Shown here one piece after another: positions 43,967 through 52,133 of a stretch of 64,000 nucleotides of DNA. The notes beneath the pieces were generated by a model. That model was given only the letters and a program-made list of their open reading frames with translations, ran no database searches and was not told where the DNA came from. Every line of letters begins with the position of its first letter. Positions within the stretch are counted from its first letter, which is position 1. Origin of the DNA: Flavipsychrobacter sp. (GTDB taxonomy: Bacteria > Bacteroidota > Bacteroidia > Chitinophagales > Chitinophagaceae); the NCBI GenBank assembly GCA_017849575.1, contig JAFIGV010000015.1:1-64000 (forward strand), in the 5' to 3' direction. The position numbers were made by a program, and so were the translations under genes.

Positions 43967-44149
43967 TCAGTTTTTTTCTTCTTTTTTGGCAGGGGTTTCT
44001 TTTTTCTTTCTGCCGCTCTCTTTCAGTGCCACGTCCACAATCCATTCGATCTGCCCGTTTACGCTGCGAAATTCATCTGCAGCCCAGCGCTCCAGTAGCT
44101 TGAACGTTTCTTCGTCCATTCTCAATACAAAACTTTTCTTCGCCGCCAA
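43967..44149 (-). CDS. Small Arc-type ribbon-helix-helix protein
   Basis: A 60-residue protein: the strand KSFVLRMDEETFKLLERWAADEFRS and helix NGQIEWIVDVALKESG match Arc-like RHH proteins, followed by a Lys/Glu tail. The best start is TTG 44149 (giving MAAKKSFVLR, the usual family N-terminus); it lies 14 nt after the SPFH stop codon, so the two genes are cotranscribed. Arc-type proteins bind DNA as dimers, and a palindromic repeat lies on the promoter of this same operon. Confidence 0.8.
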   Translation of the reverse strand: MAAKKSFVLRMDEETFKLLERWAADEFRSVNGQIEWIVDVALKESGRKKKETPAKKEEKN

Positions 44150-44163
44150 ATCTTTCGTTTTTG

Positions 44164-45027
44164 TTATTGATACAATGTTCCGGTGTTCAGTATGGGCTGT
44201 GCTCCGCGCTCGCCGCAAAGCACTACCATCAGGTTGCTTACCATCGCGGCTTTACGTTCTTCATCGAGCTCCACTATTTCTTTCTTGCTCAGTTGTTCCA
44301 GTGCCATTTCCACCATACCCACAGCGCCTTCCACTATTTTGAAACGGGCGGCTACAATAGCAGTGGCTTGTTGGCGCTGCAACATGGCTCCCGCTATCTC
44401 CTGCGCATAGGCAAGGTGACTGATGCGCGCCTCAAGCACCGCAATACCTGCGGTAGAAAGACGTTCGTTAAGTTCCTGTTCCAATAGTTCGTTCACCCGC
44501 TGACCGCCATCGCGCAGGGTGATGGTTGCCGTTTCGTCCTCAATATTGTCGTAGGCAAAGCTGGTGGCCAGATTGCGCACGGCTGCCTCGCTTTGCGTAC
44601 GGACATATGCGAGATAGTCCACCACCTCGTAGGCAGCTTTATAAGTATCACGAAGCTGCCATACAATCACAGCGCCGATTTCGATGGGATTTCCCATTTT
44701 GTCGTTTACTTTCAGCGTAGGTGTTGCGAGGTTTTGTGCGCGAAGGCTAAGCTTTTGCGAAGCATAGAAAGGATTGACAAAGAACAGTCCGTTTGCCTTT
44801 ACACTGCCAACATATTTTCCGAAAAGGTTGAGCACCCGCGAGTGATTCGGCTGAATGATCATCAGCCCTTTCCAGATAAAGAAAGTGACAAAGAGCGCGG
44901 GAATGCTGAACCAAAGTACTTCAGGCGTCGCCTCCACTTGTGTAAAACTGAAGATGCTCCCTAACAATAAAAGCAGTGAAATAACCAGTGCTAAATACCC
45001 ATTCATGGGTTGTTTAATTTTTTCCAT
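44164..45027 (-). CDS. SPFH/band 7 (stomatin-like) membrane protein
   Basis: A 287-residue protein with two N-terminal hydrophobic segments (about residues 10-30 and 38-55), then the SPFH domain ([21 protein letters not shown] to [13 protein letters not shown]) and a coiled-coil region ([33 protein letters not shown], reading around residues 175-225). SPFH proteins assemble membrane microdomains or cage-like rings and often control proteases. Its partner is a tiny RHH protein rather than the NfeD-type protease usually found with such genes. Confidence 0.88.
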   Translation of the reverse strand: MEKIKQPMNGYLALVISLLLLLGSIFSFTQVEATPEVLWFSIPALFVTFFIWKGLMIIQPNHSRVLNLFGKYVGSVKANGLFFVNPFYASQKLSLRAQNLATPTLKVNDKMGNPIEIGAVIVWQLRDTYKAAYEVVDYLAYVRTQSEAAVRNLATSFAYDNIEDETATITLRDGGQRVNELLEQELNERLSTAGIAVLEARISHLAYAQEIAGAMLQRQQATAIVAARFKIVEGAVGMVEMALEQLSKKEIVELDEERKAAMVSNLMVVLCGERGAQPILNTGTLYQ

Positions 45028-45043
45028 GTTGCGTTTGATTTGA

Positions 45044-45091
45044 TGATATCAATTTGATATCAAAAATACATCAGTACTCACATTTCTCCAA
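45044..45091 (-). promoter_or_regulatory. SPFH operon promoter with a paired palindrome
   Basis: On the minus strand TTG (45091-45089), 20 nt, then TATTTTTG (45068-45061) form a strong promoter. TGATATCA at 45055-45062 and 45044-45051, each self-palindromic and separated by ATT, touch the -7 box and cover the expected start of transcription, an ideal repressor position. Confidence 0.65.
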
Positions 45092-45110
45092 AAAATTCGA
45101 ATATCGCGTA

Positions 45111-45575
45111 ATGGTTGTCAGTGCAGGGTTGCTCCTTTACCGCGTTGCGGACGGAAATTGCAAGGTGTTACTGGTACATCCGGGTGGGCCTTTTTTTCGA
45201 CATAAGGATAACGGGGCATGGTCGCTGCCCAAAGGGCTGGTAGAAGATGGTGAAGATATTTTTACGGCTGCAAAACGCGAGTGTGAAGAAGAGTTGGGCA
45301 TTGCGCTGCCGCCAGGTCTGCAATATGTTGATTTGGGTAGTGTGCGTCAGAAATCCGGAAAGCGTGTGCATGCATGGGCGGCAGAACGTGCACCCGATAT
45401 CTCGCAGATCAGAAGCAATACCTTTCGCATGGAATATCCTCCGCGTTCGGGAAAATGGATTGACTTTCCGGAGATTGATCGGGCGGAGTGGTATGCCATA
45501 CCCGTTGCCCGCGAAAAGATTCTTACGGCACAGTTGCCCTTTCTCGACCGGCTGGAAGAAATCCTAAAACTATAA
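45111..45575 (+). CDS. NUDIX hydrolase
   Basis: A 154-residue hydrolase. The NUDIX box G-x5-E-x7-R-E-x2-E-E-x-G is complete at residues 42-63 (Gly42, Glu48, Arg56, Glu57, Glu60, Glu61). The N-terminus SAGLLLYRV and the WSLPKG segment resemble the diadenosine-polyphosphate/NTP-cleaving branch. ATG 45111 is chosen; the open frame continues upstream over the SPFH operator without similarity. It is divergent from the SPFH operon. Confidence 0.9.
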   Translation: MVVSAGLLLYRVADGNCKVLLVHPGGPFFRHKDNGAWSLPKGLVEDGEDIFTAAKRECEEELGIALPPGLQYVDLGSVRQKSGKRVHAWAAERAPDISQIRSNTFRMEYPPRSGKWIDFPEIDRAEWYAIPVAREKILTAQLPFLDRLEEILKL

Positions 45576-45605
45576 ACATCGCTTTTACCCTTAGTTCCTT
45601 TCCCT

Positions 45606-45613
45606 TACTTTTG
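45606..45613 (+). promoter_or_regulatory. -7 box of carA
   Basis: TACTTTTG fits TAnnTTTG and ends 15 nt before ATG 45629. This placement supports that start codon. Confidence 0.5.
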
Positions 45614-45628
45614 CACAATTTTGTTTTT

Positions 45629-46744
45629 ATGCCTGCATCACAATATCAACACGCTCCTGCCTGGCTTCTGCTCGAAGACGGAACTCTTTTTAAAGGAAAA
45701 TCTTTTGGCGCAAAGGGAACCAGCGGCGGCGAAATCTGTTTCAACACAGGAATGACCGGCTATCAGGAAGTATTTACCGATCCCTCTTACTTCGGGCAGG
45801 TGCTGATCATGAACAACGCCTACATTGGCAATTATGGTGTGAAGAAGGACGATGTAGAGTCGGAGACCGTTAAGATAAAGGCGTTGGTATGTAAGAATAT
45901 TGCACATCGGTACAGCCGGATGACGGCAGATGAAAGCCTCGAAGAATATCTGGTTCAAAACAATATTGTCGCCATTTACGATGTAGATACCCGCGCACTG
46001 GTACAGCATATTCGCAGTAAGGGCGCAATGAACGGCATTGTGACGACAGAGTTGATGGACGAATCGGCGCTGGCGGCAGAACTGGGAAAGGTGCCAGATA
46101 TGAAAGGGCTGGATCTGTCTTCGGAGGTATCTACGAAGGAGGCATACACGGTGGGTAAAGAAACTGCAAAATACCGTATTGCTGTGCTCGATTTTGGCGT
46201 AAAGCAAAGCATGCTGCGTTTCCTTTCGGGCAAAGACGCATATCTCAAAGTCTTTCCTGCCCGTACAGATTTTAAAACAATTATGGAGTTTCAGCCGCAT
46301 GGAGTCTTTGTTTCCAACGGTCCCGGCGATCCGGCTTCTATGGATTATGCTGTAGGCACTATTAAAAATGTGCTGCAGGAAGAAAAGCCTTTGTTTGGCA
46401 TTTGTCTCGGTCATCAGTTACTGGCAAGAGCCAACGATCTTCCTACCTTCAAAATGCACCACGGACATCGTGGGCTCAACCATCCGGTAAAAAATCTTCT
46501 TACGGGAAAATCTGAGATCACCACACAAAACCACGGCTTTGGTGTAGATGTAAAAGCTGCGCATGAATCGAATAATATTGAAGTGACACACGTGAACCTC
46601 AACGATGGTTCGATAGAAGGGATAAGGGTGAAAAACAAACCCGCATTTTCTGTTCAGTACCACCCAGAAAGCACGCCCGGTCCGCACGATTCGCGCTACC
46701 TTTTCGACGACTTTATAGAAATGATTGAAGCAAACCTGAAATAG
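45629..46744 (+). CDS. carA: Carbamoyl-phosphate synthase small (glutaminase) subunit
   Basis: A 371-residue subunit that releases ammonia from glutamine for carbamoyl phosphate. The N-terminal CPSase-sm domain reads LLEDGTLFKGKSFGAKG and FNTGMTGYQEVFTDPSY; the C-terminal class I amidotransferase has the nucleophile in FGICLGHQLLA and His/Glu in QYHPEST. The large subunit carB is not in the window. ATG 45629 fits the promoter and family N-terminus. Confidence 0.96.
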   Translation: MPASQYQHAPAWLLLEDGTLFKGKSFGAKGTSGGEICFNTGMTGYQEVFTDPSYFGQVLIMNNAYIGNYGVKKDDVESETVKIKALVCKNIAHRYSRMTADESLEEYLVQNNIVAIYDVDTRALVQHIRSKGAMNGIVTTELMDESALAAELGKVPDMKGLDLSSEVSTKEAYTVGKETAKYRIAVLDFGVKQSMLRFLSGKDAYLKVFPARTDFKTIMEFQPHGVFVSNGPGDPASMDYAVGTIKNVLQEEKPLFGICLGHQLLARANDLPTFKMHHGHRGLNHPVKNLLTGKSEITTQNHGFGVDVKAAHESNNIEVTHVNLNDGSIEGIRVKNKPAFSVQYHPESTPGPHDSRYLFDDFIEMIEANLK

Positions 46745-46784
46745 TTTCCACTTTCAAAATAACTTGCGGTCTTCAATATCCAAC

Positions 46785-47732
46785 ATGGAAAAAATACTCA
46801 TTATAGGTGCCTGCGGTCAGATTGGTGTAGAGCTTACGCTTGCCTTGCGCAAACTTTATGGTGCAAGTCAGGTGCTTGCCTCCGACATTCGCGACGAGCA
46901 TCCTTTGCTGAGCGGAACGGGACCTTATGTAGTACTTAATGCTATGGATGCGCCTGCCATTCATGCGCTGGTGAAAAAGGAGAAGATCACCCAAATTTAT
47001 TTGCTCGCTGCTTTGCTTTCTGCCACCGGCGAGAAAGACCCCAAGCGCGCCTGGGATATCAATATGCAAAGCCTGCTACAGGTGCTGGATATTGGGGTGC
47101 AGGAGAAACTAACAAAGATCTACTGGCCGAGTTCAATAGCTGTATTCGGACATACAACGCCCAAGCAAAACACGCCGCAGGAAACGATTGTAGAGCCTAA
47201 AACCGTGTATGGCATCAGCAAATATGCCGGAGAGCTTTGGTGCCAGTACTACCATCAGCGCTGGGGACTCGATGTGCGCAGCCTCCGTTACCCCGGCTTG
47301 ATTAGTTGGAAGTCGGAGCCGGGCGGCGGCACTACGGACTACGCTGTAGAAATCTATCACGAGGCGCTAAAGCATGGCAGCTATACCAGCTTTCTCGACA
47401 AAGGCACTTACCTGCCCATGATGTATATGGACGATGCTATCCGCGGCACCATAGAGCTCATGGAAGCACCGGTGGAGCAGATCAAAACGCGCATGTCTTA
47501 CAACATCAGCGCCATGAGCTTTGCGCCGGAAGAAATTGCTGCTGCAATACAAAAGCATATCCCGGGCTTCGAAATCAGCTACGCGCCCGACTTCCGTCAA
47601 CAAATAGCAAATGGATGGCCGCAAAGTATTGATGACCACGCTGCACGACAGGACTGGGGTTGGAAGCATGAATTTGATCTGCAGAAAATGACCAGCGATA
47701 TGCTGTTTCACCTCAAAAAGCAAAAGGCATAA
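46785..47732 (+). CDS. NAD-dependent L-threonine 3-dehydrogenase (SDR type)
   Basis: A 315-residue extended SDR enzyme. It starts with a Rossmann loop (ILIIGACGQIGVELTLAL), has the YGISKYAGE active-site Tyr-x3-Lys, and the substrate region WPSSIAVFGHTTPK and YPGLISWKSEPGGGTTDYAVE that characterises the epimerase-like threonine dehydrogenases known from Flavobacterium and Cytophaga. It oxidises L-threonine to 2-amino-3-ketobutyrate. ATG 46785 is used instead of a codon 21 nt upstream. Confidence 0.88.
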   Translation: MEKILIIGACGQIGVELTLALRKLYGASQVLASDIRDEHPLLSGTGPYVVLNAMDAPAIHALVKKEKITQIYLLAALLSATGEKDPKRAWDINMQSLLQVLDIGVQEKLTKIYWPSSIAVFGHTTPKQNTPQETIVEPKTVYGISKYAGELWCQYYHQRWGLDVRSLRYPGLISWKSEPGGGTTDYAVEIYHEALKHGSYTSFLDKGTYLPMMYMDDAIRGTIELMEAPVEQIKTRMSYNISAMSFAPEEIAAAIQKHIPGFEISYAPDFRQQIANGWPQSIDDHAARQDWGWKHEFDLQKMTSDMLFHLKKQKA

Positions 47733-47796
47733 GTCAATTTCCTAAAATCTTTATTTCCACAAATACTCATCTCCAAAAGCTGAGTACTTTTATTTA

Positions 47797-48498
47797 ATGG
47801 CAAAGCAGAAACTGGTGGTGCTGACCGGTGCAGGCATCAGCGCCGAAAGTGGTATTAAGACCTTTAGGGATAGTGACGGACTTTGGGAAAATCATCGGGT
47901 AGAAGATGTAGCCACACCACGTGCCTGGCGGCGCGATCCCGAGCTGGTACTTGAATTTTATAACATGCGCAGGAAGAATGTGCGCGATGCAAAGCCCAAC
48001 AAAGCGCATCTTGCCCTGGCAGAACTGGAAAGTCATTTCGATGTTTCCATCATCACCCAGAATATTGATGATCTGCACGAACGTGCCGGCTCTACAAAGG
48101 TGATGCATCTGCACGGTGAAATTTTTAAGATGCGCAGCGAAAAAAACGAGCAGCTTATTTATCCTATTGATGGAGATATTCGCCTGGGTGACAAAGCCGA
48201 GGATGGGGCACAACTGCGACCGCATATTGTATGGTTTGAAGAAGCTGTACCCATGATCGAACATGCCATTCCCATTATGCAATCGGCAGATGTTTTTTTG
48301 CTTGTCGGGTCTTCATTAGTGGTGTATCCCGCTGCCGGTTTGATGGATTATTTGAAGCCGGAAGTGCCGAAGTACGTGGTGGATAAAGTAATACCACCTG
48401 TAAATTATTATAGCAACATAATACCGATTGAAAAGCCCGCCACCGAAGGGATGGAAGTCTTTGTTCAGCTACTAAGTTCGGCAGGTAGGATGCCTTAA
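47797..48498 (+). CDS. Sirtuin NAD-dependent deacylase (class III, no zinc cysteines)
   Basis: A 233-residue SIR2 protein with GAGISAESGI (residues 11-20), TQNIDDLHERAG and catalytic His106 in HLHGE. Tyr55 and Arg58 (FYNMRR) match the Y-x-x-R pair by which SIRT5 and E. coli CobB bind succinyl- or malonyl-lysine, so desuccinylation is likely. The four Cys of the usual zinc site are missing: the stretch after HLHGE has no Cys. NAD motif GSSLVVYPAAG is present. It lies between the threonine dehydrogenase and ftsY, convergent with the latter. Confidence 0.88.
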   Translation: MAKQKLVVLTGAGISAESGIKTFRDSDGLWENHRVEDVATPRAWRRDPELVLEFYNMRRKNVRDAKPNKAHLALAELESHFDVSIITQNIDDLHERAGSTKVMHLHGEIFKMRSEKNEQLIYPIDGDIRLGDKAEDGAQLRPHIVWFEEAVPMIEHAIPIMQSADVFLLVGSSLVVYPAAGLMDYLKPEVPKYVVDKVIPPVNYYSNIIPIEKPATEGMEVFVQLLSSAGRMP

Positions 48499-48507
48499 GT
48501 TGTGGGG

Positions 48508-49491
48508 CTAATCTTTTCTTTCGAGGCTAAACAAACTATCCACAAACTCTGCCTTATTGAAGATCTGCAGGTCTTCCATTTTTTCTCCCACGCCAATGTA
48601 CTTCACCGGTATTTTGAACTGATTGGCAATGGCGAGTACCACACCGCCTTTTGCTGTGCCATCGAGCTTGGTGATGGCGATGGCGCTTACTTCTGTGGCT
48701 GCAGTAAAATGTTTGGCTTGCTCCAGTGCATTCTGCCCCGTACTGCCATCCAGCACCAGTAGCACTTCATGAGGGGCATCGGGCATTTTTTTAGAGATCA
48801 CCCGGCGAATTTTTCCAAGCTCATCCATCAGGTAAGCTTTGTTATGCAACCTTCCAGCCGTGTCTATAATGATCACATCTACATCTCTTGCCATTCCACT
48901 CGCCACGGTATCAAATGCCACCGAACTGGGATCGCTGCCCATTTCTTTTTTCACGATCGGCACACCTACGCGATCGCTCCAGATCGTAAGCTGATCTACG
49001 GCTGCAGCGCGAAAGGTATCTCCGGCACCCAGTAGTACCGACTTTCCGTTTTTCTTAAAGTTGTGCGCCAGCTTTCCAATAGTTGTTGTCTTGCCTACGC
49101 CATTTACCCCTACTACCAAAATCACGTAGGGCTTTTTACCTGCGGGAACACCAAAGGTTTCGAACTCGGAAGAGGATGCATCCGTGAGCATACCCATAAT
49201 TTCTTCCTGCAGGATGGAATTGAGCTGCGAAGTGCCCACATATTTATCGCGTTTTACGCGCTGTTCTATTCGCTCAATAATGGCTACCGTTGTGTCAATG
49301 CCCACGTCTGCACTCACCAGCGCATTCTCCAGTTCGTCGAGCACTTCTTCATCTACCGTATCTTTTCCGGCTATCGCCTTGGTGATCTTCGAAAAAAAGC
49401 TATCCTTGGTCTTTTGCAATCCCTGGTCGAGTGCTTCTTTTAGTTCCTGCTGTTCCTTATTGCGTTTGAAGAGTTTGTCGAAAAGCCCCAT
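48508..49491 (-). CDS. ftsY: Signal recognition particle receptor FtsY
   Basis: A 327-residue GTPase that receives SRP-bound ribosomes at the membrane. It has a short charged A region with MGLFDKLFKRNKEQQ, the N domain (to about residue 110), and the G domain with GVNGVGKTTTIGKLA, DTAGRL and TKLDGTAKGG. The very short A domain is normal for Bacteroidota. Ffh is encoded at 5.6-6.9 kb. Its upstream region carries two different tandem repeat blocks. Confidence 0.96.
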   Translation of the reverse strand: MGLFDKLFKRNKEQQELKEALDQGLQKTKDSFFSKITKAIAGKDTVDEEVLDELENALVSADVGIDTTVAIIERIEQRVKRDKYVGTSQLNSILQEEIMGMLTDASSSEFETFGVPAGKKPYVILVVGVNGVGKTTTIGKLAHNFKKNGKSVLLGAGDTFRAAAVDQLTIWSDRVGVPIVKKEMGSDPSSVAFDTVASGMARDVDVIIIDTAGRLHNKAYLMDELGKIRRVISKKMPDAPHEVLLVLDGSTGQNALEQAKHFTAATEVSAIAITKLDGTAKGGVVLAIANQFKIPVKYIGVGEKMEDLQIFNKAEFVDSLFSLERKD

Positions 49492-49560
49492 AAGTAGTAA
49501 GTATCAAGTAGTAAGTATCAGTAGTAAGTATCAAGTAGCAAGTATCAAGTAGTAAGTAAT
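49492..49560. repeat. Short tandem repeats of a 14-nt unit upstream of ftsY
   Basis: About five units built on AAGTATCAAGTAGT, one a nucleotide shorter and one with a T-to-C change. The block touches the ftsY start codon (49491) and would lie in its leader or promoter. Confidence 0.85.
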
Positions 49561-49699
49561 GAGTGCCTGATATTTTGAAACCTACCGCTTTCATTGAAGC
49601 TGCAAAATTAAGCGGGATGCGTTAGAAAACCGCTAATTCGTTTTTTCAGGGCTTCGTCTGTGCGGGCTGTAAACAGCTCTTGCAAAAAGGCTGCTCTGC

Positions 49700-49875
49700 A
49701 TTTTGGGAAAGCATGCTCAAGTTTTTGGAAAAACATGCTCATGGTTTTGGGAAAACATGCTCAAGAATTTTGAAAAACATGCTCAAGAATTTTGAAAAAC
49801 ATGCTCAGGTTTTTGGGAAAAGGTGCTTAGCTTTTCGGGAAAAGGTGCTCAAGTTTTCTGGAAAGAGTGCTCAGC
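49700..49875. repeat. Eight tandem copies of a 22-bp unit
   Basis: Units begin at 49700 and follow at exact 22-bp steps to 49875. Each holds a T run, a short G run, an A run and a core like ACATGCTCAAG; the last three copies have GGTGCT or AGTGCT instead. 22 is not a multiple of three, so this is not a coding repeat. It lies in the 452-nt gap between ftsY and the TfoX gene, which contains no gene I can support. Confidence 0.9.
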
Positions 49876-49943
49876 TTTTTTTTCGAGCTTCTTAAAGCTT
49901 CTTGCCATCAAAGCCGCCGCATTTTACCGAAAATGCAGGTTTT

Positions 49944-50267
49944 TTATTTTCTCTTTTTAGTTTTTGGTTCCGGCAGTTCAGCTACGGTAATGCGTACCAG
50001 TTTACAAAGCCAGTTACCATCTTCAAGCTGATCTTCGATGAGCATTATGGGTTTGGCGCCGGGGTAGGGAGCCGCTTCTGCTACATTGCCTGCAAAGTTT
50101 TTTCCGGAAGTGGTGTTTTTAATAAACAATCTGTCGTCGCAAACGAGTCCGAACATTTTACCACCCGAATACAAGCCATATTCACCAAACATCTTTTTGA
50201 CGGTTACATCGCCCACACCTGCCAGCTGCCCGGTAATGAAATCAACAAATTGTGCTGAAGAAGCCAT
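49944..50267 (-). CDS. TfoX N-terminal-domain protein
   Basis: A 107-residue soluble protein matching the N-terminal domain of TfoX/Sxy: VKKMFGEYGLYSGGKMFGLVCDDRLFIK is the family core (long run summarised by residues about 24-50). The C-terminal TfoX domain is absent. A role in competence is not implied, since stand-alone domains are common. ATG 50267 (MASSAQFVDF) is used because the frame upstream overlaps the frameshifted Pmp3-like gene. Confidence 0.85.
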   Translation of the reverse strand: MASSAQFVDFITGQLAGVGDVTVKKMFGEYGLYSGGKMFGLVCDDRLFIKNTTSGKNFAGNVAEAAPYPGAKPIMLIEDQLEDGNWLCKLVRITVAELPEPKTKKRK

Positions 50268-50296
50268 GCTTGCTTGTATTGAAAATGTAGGAAAAA

Positions 50297-50487
50297 CTAA
50301 CGCATCGCCCGGATGATCTTTCGTGTGCGACGATCGGCACGGGCATTTTGCAGGGAGATGACCGCCCATACTGCTGCGGGAATCCAACCCAAAACGGTGA
50401 TCTGCGGACAAGACAAAGCAGTCCGCTCAATAATTTGCCGCGCAATAAAAAAGAAAGCCAGGGAAGTAAAATAGCGATGAGTGTCAT
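50297..50487 (-). pseudogene. Frameshifted YqaE/Pmp3-like small membrane protein
   Basis: From ATG 50487 the frame reads MTLIAILLPWLSFLLRGKLL, then loses similarity after about residue 27. In another frame the sequence continues QITVLGWIPAAVWAVISLQ and NARADRRTRKIIRAMR to TAG 50297-50299. Joined, the two parts give a 63-residue Pmp3-like protein. One nucleotide is missing near 50405-50410. It may be a true pseudogene or a sequencing error. Confidence 0.75.
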
Positions 50488-50508
50488 GCCGCCGGTTGAG
50501 GTTCGAAT

Positions 50509-50862
50509 TTACAGATTATTGGATTTGGTGGCATCGGAATCACTCAATATTTCATCTATGCTGTAAAAAATCGGTAAGCCCTTTGACTTGATAAAATCAT
50601 GTTCTCTCATAGCGCCCGGACTTTCGCTGAGCAGCAGCAATCCCTCACAACACTGCATTACCGTCATTGAAATATCCATGATGGCTTTATGAGTTTCGCT
50701 TAGCCCTGCACGCGTTACCACAGGTAAAGCAGCATTCACACCCACTATGGGAATATGCCCTTTTTGAAGCAGCAGCGCGGCGGCGGCATTCAGCTTTGCA
50801 AGGTTGGCGTTTCTTTCTTCAACTGTCGGGGCAGAATATTTGCCTGCAATGGCAATGATCAT
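50509..50862 (-). CDS. DUF4406-like (nucleoside deoxyribosyltransferase-fold) protein
   Basis: A 117-residue soluble protein starting MIIAIAGKYSAPTVEERNAN, a strand and loop as in nucleoside 2-deoxyribosyltransferase-fold proteins. SESPGAMREHDFIKSKGLPIFYS near the end matches the S-x-G-x2-E-x4-A motif of the fold. The reaction and substrate are unknown. ATG 50862 is chosen for the family start. Confidence 0.7.
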   Translation of the reverse strand: MIIAIAGKYSAPTVEERNANLAKLNAAAALLLQKGHIPIVGVNAALPVVTRAGLSETHKAIMDISMTVMQCCEGLLLLSESPGAMREHDFIKSKGLPIFYSIDEILSDSDATKSNNL

Positions 50863-50928
50863 AGACAAAATGATTTTGCAAAATTGTTTGAAGTTTTTTA
50901 GTTGGTGAATCACTCACCGATAACACTA

Positions 50929-50992
50929 TTTGAAATATACGTCAAAGGTCCAAAAAATTTCATCGGTACACTTGCCGATGCCTTCGGCAAGT
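50929..50992. other. Left border element: repeat shared with 52286-52330 plus a hairpin
   Basis: TGAAATATAC then CAAA, TCCAAAA and TTT recur in the same order and spacing at 52297-52329, in the same orientation. A 9-bp stem ACTTGCCGA (50970-50978) / TCGGCAAGT (50984-50992) follows. The two copies bracket the 1.3-kb segment with the orphan, GNAT and methyltransferase remnant. Confidence 0.5.
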
Positions 50993-51043
50993 ATTTCGAG
51001 ACTAACCACCAGAAACTGTATGGGCAGAGGAAATAAGAAATGC

Positions 51044-51619
51044 TTATCGCAGAGTGAAATTCGACATTTTAATTAATTGCTCAACAGAAGCGCTCCAACC
51101 GGCGACAGGCGTTGTTGCATATTTGTTCCTTTCCAAATCTCCGAACGTATGACTTATTCCGTCGTGAACGACCAGAAAATCTTTGAATCGTGGAATTTGT
51201 GCTTTTTCAATTTCAGATCTGGCAAAAGCGATATAACGTTCTGCCTTGTTTTTTTGCAATCTTCTTGTGGAGAGCTTCCATTGGTATTTTTTCGATTCAG
51301 CATTCACAATTTCCAGTTGTCCCACACGAACGAAATACACTGAATCTTTTTCGTAAAGGAAGATGCATTTATTCTTCCTGATAATAAAAGAAGAAGATTT
51401 ATAGGAAATCAAGCCGATCACTCCCGCTACAGTACAAGGACAGGATTTATAATTTTCAGGATTGAATTTTATTGAATCCGGAAACATTGCATACCGGTCA
51501 ATTAAAGTATCAGCAACTATTTCAAAGTTTGCTGAATCAACCGGAACCAGATTAAGGCTTTGTCCTTTACAAAGGAATGTATTCGCTATTAGAAAGGTAA
51601 TCGCTACAAACTCTTTCAT
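51044..51619 (-). CDS. Secreted protein of unknown function
   Basis: A 191-residue exported protein (signal peptide MKEFVAITFLIANTFLCKGQ). The mature part contains one CPC motif (YKSCPCTVAG) that could bind metal or form a disulfide, and repeated short beta strands. I recognise no family. The base composition is more A/T-rich than the housekeeping genes. It begins only 18 nt after the GNAT stop codon. Confidence 0.6.
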   Translation of the reverse strand: MKEFVAITFLIANTFLCKGQSLNLVPVDSANFEIVADTLIDRYAMFPDSIKFNPENYKSCPCTVAGVIGLISYKSSSFIIRKNKCIFLYEKDSVYFVRVGQLEIVNAESKKYQWKLSTRRLQKNKAERYIAFARSEIEKAQIPRFKDFLVVHDGISHTFGDLERNKYATTPVAGWSASVEQLIKMSNFTLR

Positions 51620-51632
51620 ATTCAATAATCTT

Positions 51633-51647
51633 CTGGTCTAAGCGTCC
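51633..51647. repeat. 15-bp exact direct repeat, copy 1
   Basis: CTGGTCTAAGCGTCC; an identical copy lies at 52137-52151, so the GNAT gene sits between them. The stop codon of GNAT (51638-51640) is inside this copy. Confidence 0.9.
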
Positions 51648-52096
51648 GGCTTGCCCGTCAGCCTTTTATGGGTCCAAAGCCATGCGTCGCCGATTTCTTC
51701 GTCTTGCACTATTTCGGAAAATACAAAGTTGTTGTTCTCTAAAATTTTTGTTGAGGCGTTATGGTTGGGTGCAGTCTTCGCTGTTATTGTCAATCCCGGA
51801 TCTGTCTGATAAGCAAGGTCAACAAGTTCTTTGCAGGCAAAGGATGCAAGGCCTTGGCCTTCGAAATTTTTAAATGTCCAATAAGCAATTTCAACTTTTC
51901 CATTTTTGGGCTGCCCTACGAAACCGCAAGAGCTAACGATTTGGTCTTGGCTTATTACAAAGTAGCCCACCCAGGGAAAAATGAAACCGATTTTAGGATA
52001 AAATTCGTCATACATACTAAGCAACTGCTGGCAGTCTGCAGAAGCATACTGTTCATTTGTTTTGTCCTCTTGTTGAGTTATTGCCCTTAATTTCAT
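51638..52096 (-). CDS. GNAT-family N-acetyltransferase
   Basis: A 152-residue acetyltransferase. The acetyl-CoA loop FEGQGLASFACKELV fits Q/R-x2-G-x-A, and strand 4 reads GKVEIAYWTF; NHNASTKILENNNF is the late motif of many RimJ/RimL-like members. The substrate is unknown. It lies exactly between two 15-bp direct repeats, a cassette-like arrangement. Confidence 0.85.
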   Translation of the reverse strand: MKLRAITQQEDKTNEQYASADCQQLLSMYDEFYPKIGFIFPWVGYFVISQDQIVSSCGFVGQPKNGKVEIAYWTFKNFEGQGLASFACKELVDLAYQTDPGLTITAKTAPNHNASTKILENNNFVFSEIVQDEEIGDAWLWTHKRLTGKPDA

Positions 52097-52133
52097 TTTG
52101 AATGCCAGTTATCTGTTGCCATGGCGAATTGCT

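Noticed and set aside
49700-49875. CRISPR array
   Set aside because: The 22-bp copies are contiguous, with no spacers between them, and no cas genes are nearby.
49680-49895. 71-codon open frame across the 22-bp repeats
   Set aside because: The unit length is not a multiple of three, so the frame changes amino acids arbitrarily at each copy; no start signal or homology.
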